Source: Xyrauchen texanus (lineage: Eukaryota; Chordata; Actinopteri; Cypriniformes; Catostomidae). From it: a stretch of 64,000 nt of DNA. Both the position numbers and the translations under genes were made by a program. The notes beneath the pieces were generated by a model that was not told where the DNA came from, did no database searches, and was given only the letters and a program-made list of their open reading frames with translations. Where the stretch lies: the NCBI RefSeq assembly GCF_025860055.1, contig NC_068281.1, positions 23,745,284-23,809,283 on the forward strand, written 5' to 3'. This document shows, in pieces, positions 58,270-64,000 of the stretch (within the stretch, counting starts at the first letter, position 1; the number at the start of each line of letters is the position of its first letter).

Positions 58270-58800
58270 GTTAATATGGGGATAGTTCTCTCAAAAATGA
58301 AAGTTCTCTAAATATTTACTCTCCCTCATGCCATCTCAGATGTTTATGACTTTCTTTCTTCTACTGAACACAAACAAAGATTTTCAGAAGAATATCTCAG
58401 CTCTGTAGGTCCATACAATACAAGTGAATGGTGGCCGTAACTTTGAAGCTCCAAAAAGCACATAAAGGCAGAATAAAAGTAATCCAAATTACTCCAGTAG
58501 TTAAATCAATGTCTTCAGAGGCGATATGATAGGTGTGAGTAAGAAACAGAAAATAATGAAGACCTATTGCTATAAATCTCCACTTTCACTTGCACATTCT
58601 TCTTTTATTTTTTGGCGATTCGTATTCTTCAAGCATATAACTTTGTGAAAGCATATCTTTGTGTTTCTCAACCACACCTATCATATCGCTTCAGAAGACA
58701 AGGATTAAACCACTGGAGTCTTTTGGATTACTTTTATGCTGACTTTATAGGATTTTTGGAGAATCAGAGTTTTGGCCACCATTCACTTGCTTTTTAGATA
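58270..58800. mobile_element. Angel-type fold-back, truncated
   Basis: The left end GGGGATAGTTCTCTCAAAAA and CTCCCTCATGCCATCTCAGA match the family, as does the inverted inner arm (ATTAAACCACTGGAGTCTTT, CACCATTCACTTGCT). The right terminus is missing after about 58800. The frame 58612-58797 lies inside it. Confidence 0.7.
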
Positions 58801-58952
58801 TTTTAGATATTCTCCTAACAAGCGCAAAGTAGTGGGGCCTCAAAAAATTTACAGTGCCCTTAACAGCCAGGAGAAATGTTGATTTTCAGGTCTCTCACGT
58901 GCATATCTCACATTACTCTTCAGCTTTACATCCTTTTTTTTATTTTATTTAA

Positions 58953-59756
58953 ATCAGAATCAGAATCAAAATCCGCTTTATTGCCAAGTATGCTTACACA
59001 TACAAGGAATTTGTCTAGGTGACAGAAGCTTCCAGTCTACAACAATACAAACAATACCAAAAACAGCAGCAAGACATGGGTAATTAAAACAAAAAAGAAC
59101 ACAAAATAAATAATTATACATATACGTACATACACTCACCTTCATACATACCCACATACACACACGTAGTGCAAATCTATTACAATCTGTTATATAAAGA
59201 ACAAAAAACAGTATATTATGTACAGAGCAATGTAAGTAATGGCAGAAGTGGATTTGTTGGATAATATAAATTAAAATTAAACTGTGTATTGCACATAATT
59301 ATTGCTCAATGGGGCAATTTAATTGTTCATTAGATGGATGGCCTGAGGGAAAAAACTGTTCCTGTGTCTGACGGTTCTGGTGTTCAGAGCTCTGAAGCGC
59401 CGGCCAGAAGGCAACAGTTCAAAAAGGTAGTGGGCAGGGTGAGTGTTGTCCAGAGTGATTTTACCAGCCTTTTTCCTCAATCTGGAAGTGTATAGTTCTT
59501 GAAGGGGGGGCAGGGGGCAACCAATAATCCTCTCATCAGACCGAACTGTCCTTTGTAGTCTTCTGATGTCTGATTTCATAGCTGCACCAAACCAGACAGT
59601 TATAGAAGTGCAGAGGACAGACTCAATGACTGCTGAGTAGAACTGTTTCAGCAGCACTGGTGGCAGGTTGAACTTCCTCAGCTGGCGAAGGAAGTACAAC
59701 CTCTGCTGGGCCTTTTTCACAATGGAGTCGATGTGTATCTCCCACTTCATTATCAT
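58953..59756 (-). pseudogene. LINE 3' fragment (RT C-terminal end and 3' UTR)
   Basis: The - strand frame 59756-59319 encodes the C-terminal part of a LINE ORF2: KKAQQRLYFLRQLRKFNLPP, FYSAVIESVLCTSITVWFGA, KAGKITLDNTHPAHYLFELL and RHRNSFFPQAIHLMNN then stop. Its 3' UTR includes GCTTTATTGCCAAGTATGCT and TACAAGGAATTTGTCTAGGTGAC (on +). It ends in a short ATTCTG-unit tail (on + AAATCAGAATCAGAATC at about 58950-58966). This is typical of a common fish LINE 3' end, strongly 5'-truncated. Confidence 0.85.
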
Positions 59757-60347
59757 TATCTATAATAGCAAAGCATTTCCCACTGTACTTTCAGTTATCA
59801 TATGTTTTATTTTAAAAATCACTCATCTATACTGAAAGATGTTTCCTGCTCTCACTCAATTTTCAGATGATTGTGTCAGCCCCAAAAGATTTCCTCATAG
59901 TTAATAAATGTTGCAATCTCTTTGCCCTTTGCTTGTTCAATACATTATGATTTTAAAAAGCATGTCTGGTTAATCAAGCCTTGTGCTCAAATGTAATATT
60001 TTAATGTTACTGATATGCTAGTAAAATAAAGAATGTAAACATTATCTCCCACTATGGCCACAAGGTAGTGTAACACGACTACTTATTTTTTTTTATCAGT
60101 CTTTGTTCTTAAAGTATTTTGCCTATTCATTTTCTCATTAGAGATTTCAAAAATTCTTACATTTGTATGCTCTGAGATGAAACATAACATTTCAAGCTAT
60201 TTGAACCAAAAAGTATGAAAATCAGATTTAAAAAGCAAAGAGGTACAGGATTGTGGACTTGTGGATTGTGCACTAAGTATTTTCTATCTTTTAAATTATT
60301 TGTTTTGTTATTTTATATGCTAAACTTTCAAACAGAAAGAAATTGTA

Positions 60348-60350
<3 letters not shown>
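59757..60350. other. Non-coding interval, nothing recognised
   Basis: AT-rich, no supported gene or repeat terminus. Confidence 0.35.

Positions 60351-60427
<77 letters not shown>
60351..60427. repeat. (TA)n microsatellite, 77 bp
   Basis: Uninterrupted TA run. Open frames on both strands here encode only alternating Tyr-Ile and are artefacts. Confidence 0.95.
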
Positions 60428-60430
<3 letters not shown>

Positions 60431-60880
60431 AAATACTGTATGTTTGAATTGATTTACACACATGAGATGAAGACTAATCAGTCTTAAGGCCAAAGTATGC
60501 TTCGGTTGCCTGTGTGCCAAATTTCGTTTTCAGCACAGTACGCATGAACTGTCCATGAGCAGACTAGTTGTCCAGACACTTGGACGTTTTTGAGCATCAT
60601 TGATGCATACATAGCCTTTCACTGACTATACGCTAAAAGAGTATCACAAAGCAGTCATAGTGTGCATGCATCGAATGCGTCCATATGAACTCCTGATAAA
60701 AAGAGTATATTTTGAAAGGCTGAAAGCTCGACCATGCACGAGATATAACAGCAGACAGAAAAATTAAGTAAAGGCCTACCGTTGCCTTAAGAGAAAAGCA
60801 GCTTTTCACATGATGCTGCATTTACACCACTAAGTGGTAGTGAACAGAAACAGGAATTTTAGTGCACCTTTAAATTAATT
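60428..60880. other. Non-coding interval, nothing recognised
   Basis: About 450 bp without a recognised gene or repeat. Confidence 0.35.
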
Positions 60881-61309
60881 TTGCTGGATAGCTCAGCGAG
60901 TATTGAAGCTGACTACCACCTCTGGAGTCACGATTTGTAATCCAGGATGTGCTGAGTGACTCCAGCCAGGTCTCCTATACAACCAAATTTGCCCGGTTTC
61001 TAAGGAGGGTAGAGTCACATGGGGTAACCTCATTGTGGTCGCGATTAGTGCTTCTCGCTGTCAATGTGGAGCATGGTAAGTTGTGCGTGGATCGCAGAGA
61101 GTAGCATGAACCTCCACATGCAGAGTCTCAGCAGTGTCATGAGCCACGTAATAAGATGTGTTTATTGACTGTCTCAGCGGAGGCAACTTGCCCTCTGCCA
61201 CTCAGATTTAGGTGAGTAACCGTGCCACCATGAGGACCTACTAAGTAGTGGGAATTGGGCATTCCAGATTGGGGGAAAAAGGGGATAACAAAAATAAATA
61301 ATTAAAAAG
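60881..61309 (+). mobile_element. tRNA-derived SINE
   Basis: The tRNA-like head begins GGATAGCTCAGCGAGTATTG (A-box-like TAGCTCAGCGAGTA at about 60889-60902). A degraded B box CGATTTGTAATCC lies about 30 bases on (60931-60943). A conserved body follows (GGTTTCTAAGGAGGGTAGAG, GACCTACTAAGTAGTGGGAA), then an A-rich ATAACAAAAATAAATAATTA tail. This architecture is of a RNA polymerase III SINE; the body looks like the cyprinid HAmo SINE type, a name I give only tentatively. The B-box changes argue against a functional tRNA gene. Confidence 0.75.
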
Positions 61310-62339
61310 TGCCTCAGTGAAAACAGACCAGTATAGTAACGAGAGATTCCAAGTCTAGGCCAGTGGAATAGTTAATGGGACATTTATTCAGTCGGATGAC
61401 ATGATGGCAAGACATCAGTGTCTGTTGTGTTCGTCACATTGCCATAGCAGATTAAATAGAAAAAGCCATGAACCCACAATTCAGTGCAAATGTAACATTG
61501 GATGATTGTAGTGCAACCTCATTACACATATAATTACTTATAAATGCATGTTCGGATTACGAACATGCATTTGCTTTAACACCTTCTTTGAATGTGGATA
61601 GAAACCATCCCTGACCACCTCCGGATGTGGACACTTATTCCGCAGATGATCAATCAAGTGTAATCATTGGGCAAATAAATATGATTTAAATTGTTGCTTA
61701 AATGTAATAAAATAAGGTCTAGATGATTTTTTTTCCTTTATTTGATTATGTGACAATAGGGCATGGTACAATGCTGAGCATACTCTTCTGTTGTGATTTT
61801 GTATTAGATGGCAAAGCCCAAAAGGCCTCTATTGCACTGTCGAGAACTGATCGGAAGGTTTATATCACTGTAAAAGACGCTGAATCTCATTAATCTATTG
61901 TTGCATGGATTTAGCATACTTAAACACAAAGTTCTTATATGTAATTTGTTCTTAATAAAATATTTGATAACTTCTTTTTTTTTTCAATAATTGCACTCTT
62001 ACAAACTTCTTATAATTTATCCTTAGAAATGTCCTTATTTTTTCTTATGAACATTTTTGTGAATCCTGCCCCAGATCCCTCGAAAGTGCTTTTTCAGGAC
62101 TCTAACTTATATCTCACATAACCAATATATCACACTAACACTTCAGCTTTACTTCTTTATTTTATCATTAAAATTATAGTATGAATGTCCATATCTGTTA
62201 TATATAGTGTGAATGTGCCTTTTTGACACATGTTTGATTCCACATTTGTTGCACACTTTTTGCCATTTTTTCCTCATCTCCACTCTTAATGTTTTCTTTG
62301 ATACTACTTATACCAACATAATACATAAAAATTATCTAA
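61310..62339. other. Non-coding interval, nothing recognised
   Basis: About 1 kb of AT-rich sequence. The frame from 62213 is not recognisable as a gene. Confidence 0.35.
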
Positions 62340-63321
62340 AAGGTAATTTTACTATAGTAAGTGTAATGTTTGCAGGGATGAGAGAAAAAGGATCTAAGTG
62401 CTGGCTTTTAATGAAAATATACACAGGGAACACAAGAAACTCAGGAACACTGGAAAACGAAACAAACCACTACAGCAAACAAAGGATAATAACTCACAAA
62501 GACAGAAATAACATGAGGGTAATATATACACACAATAACTAACAAGAGTAACAAGACACAGATAAGATCAATTAAGTGGAACACAGAGAACAGAGACAAG
62601 AGAGGAAACCCTCCCCACATATGTGACAGAGCCCCCCATCTAAGGAGCAGCTCCTGACACTCCTTAACACATAAACAAAAATAGTTAATGGGAGGAGCAG
62701 GAGGGGGAACCTCAGGGGCCAGAATTATGGAAGACTCGATGGAAGGAGCCATATAAATCTCAGGGGGTGGAGCCACAGGTGGCAGGGGCTCAGAGGTCAG
62801 GGCAGTTTTGGACCCAGAGAGCAAGGTACTAGGGGACTCGGAGAGCAAGGCACTTGGGAGCGAAGCAGCTGGGGACATGAGGGTTAAGGCAAGTAGGTGT
62901 TCAGGCAGGGCAGTGGCGGCTGGACAGGGGGTCAGCAGACTGGTGGCTGGTGTCTGACAGGTGCTGACCACTGGACTGAGTAACAGACTGATCAACATGT
63001 TCTGACCACTGGACTGAGCAACAGACTGATCGACGGCTGCTGGTGACTGGACGGGATCAATGACGGTCACTGGGGGCTGGACAGGCTTGTTGACGGCCTC
63101 CGTGGCTGGGAGTGACTGAGGAATGGGAGCGCTGGCAGTGACTGGGGAATGGGAGCGCTGGCCGACGATGCTACTGGCATGGACAAGGCTTCAGGCACTG
63201 GCTCTGGGACGGACGAGGCTTCAGACGCTGGCTCTGGGACGGACGAGGCTTCAGGCGCTGGCTCTGGGACGGACGAGGCTTTAGAAACTGGGTCGTTGAC
63301 CATGGCAGGCGTGTTAGTCAA
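62340..63321 (-). repeat. Repeat-derived region with Pro/Ser-rich open frames and tandem repeats
   Basis: Two adjacent - strand frames (63321-63067 and 63070-62441) encode low-complexity chains rich in Ala, Pro, Ser and Leu, including repeats of EPAPEASSVP-type units. The DNA has a 30-bp tandem repeat (GGCTCTGGGACGGACGAGGC, about 63181-63290, nearly four copies), a roughly 36-bp pair near 62955-63035 and a 24-bp pair near 63115-63165. The 62441 frame ends in a Leu/Val/Ile-rich hydrophobic tail that looks accidental. Such chains are common next to fish LTR elements. No function is claimed. Confidence 0.5.
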
Positions 63322-63641
63322 GTAATTTCAAGTAATTTATTACCACTTTCACTGCGCAGATTGTTTCAAATCAGCTGTATGTACCAACACAGTTGGAATT
63401 GTCTGGTTGGCCAATAGCCCACATAGTGTAAGATGCAATTGAGCCATCTGTCCAAAACCATGTACCCTTCTGCAACCAATTGTTTTAAACAATGATGGAG
63501 GTGGTGATGTTGGAGGGGTCGAGGAGGCTTGTTGCACCACCTTTAGTGAGTAGGTGGCGCCCACCTTTACATAACAATTCTATGCATTGCATACCTTGCA
63601 TATATGTTTTACACCAATATAACTTCTGTGTGTAAAGTTAA

Positions 63642-63947
63642 AGCTGAAGTATGTTTTCTGAACTTTTTCTGTGTTCAAATAATTTCTTCTATCCCAGCTT
63701 AATATGCAGAGACAACTAGAAGTAAGCCATTTAGAGGTTCATTTTCTTGAAAACTGTAAACACTGTGTGTCTTTGGTGCCATGAAAATTCCTCTGTTTGT
63801 TTTGAGTGACCTATTTAGACTCCATCCACCAGCATTACTGAACCAGTGGCATGAGTTGGGAGCTGGATTATCTCTTTGTTTGAACAATGTTTCATTTTGC
63901 AATTCCATTTGGTGGTGCTAGTGTCACAGAAATCACATACTTCAGCT
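63642..63947. mobile_element. TTAA-flanked MITE, 306 bp
   Basis: Perfect 13-bp inverted ends AGCTGAAGTATGT and ACATACTTCAGCT with an exact TTAA duplication (63638-63641 and 63948-63951). No coding capacity. Its target site links it to a piggyBac- or Kolobok-type transposase acting in trans. Confidence 0.88.
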
Positions 63948-64000
63948 TTAAGCTGTAGACCTTATTCATGCTAGCTCCATCTTTGATTTTTGCCAGGAAT

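Noticed and set aside
60215..60520. Open frames over the long TA run
   Set aside because: Encode alternating Tyr-Ile from the microsatellite; artefacts.
60881..60960. Possible tRNA gene
   Set aside because: A-box-like sequence is present, but the B box is degraded and the head continues into a SINE body with an A-rich tail.
63067..63321. EPAPEASSVP-repeat frame as a host gene
   Set aside because: Coding potential comes from a 30-bp tandem repeat; no start context or conserved domain, typical of repeat-derived low-complexity frames.
1..64000. CRISPR arrays, operons or phage-like modules
   Set aside because: None seen; gene structure, introns and repeats are those of a vertebrate genome.

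Overview
This is a vertebrate nuclear window. It most likely comes from a cypriniform (carp/zebrafish-like) teleost. The evidence is an intronless melanocortin-4 receptor whose protein looks almost identical to the zebrafish one as I remember it, a spliced C5orf22 (UPF0489) orthologue, and a repeat set typical of ray-finned fish: Angel-type fold-backs, Tc1-like and hAT-like DNA transposons, L2 LINEs with an esterase ORF1, Ty3/gypsy and a tRNA-derived SINE. No prokaryotic signal, rRNA gene, functional tRNA gene or CRISPR array was seen.

Two host genes are supported. C5orf22 lies on the + strand (33508-40988). Its nine coding exons have consensus splice sites and compatible phases and give a 443-residue product. 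mc4r lies on the - strand (55140-56120), with a single 326-residue coding exon. The other long open frames are mobile-element proteins, their decay products or chance frames.

Layout: 1-4.4 kb has a 1.3-kb fold-back and unresolved repeats. 5-9.4 kb is a 5'-truncated, decayed L2 LINE on the - strand. 9.7-10.9 kb is a complete but dead Tc1-like element, followed by a solo LTR (11.06-11.47 kb). 12.3-16.6 kb holds an Angel fold-back and a DNA transposon that carries LINE fragments and splits an older repeat. 19.6-21.9 kb has an inverted-repeat element next to a BED-finger (hAT-like) remnant. 22.4-25.6 kb has a gypsy fragment, a 1-kb imperfect palindrome, and an Angel fold-back containing a hAT-like insertion. 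28.7-31.5 kb is a second copy of the Tc1-like element, interrupted by a 1526-bp TTAA-flanked (Kolobok-like) element. 33.5-41 kb is C5orf22, with repeats in several introns. 45.8-47.7 kb is a LINE remnant. 49.0-53.7 kb is an LTR-bounded Ty3/gypsy element. 55.1-56.1 kb is mc4r. 57-64 kb holds more fold-backs, a LINE 3' end, a SINE and a TTAA-flanked MITE.

The most informative biology is the nesting. Three insertions can be dated relative to their hosts, two of them with an empty-site copy inside this window. The interrupting 1526-bp element has a THAP-finger exon on one strand and an acidic ORF with a Y-x-F-E-P motif on the other. No convincing wholly new functional system was found. The fold-backs, the inverted-repeat element and the TTAA element are the best candidates for under-described biology.
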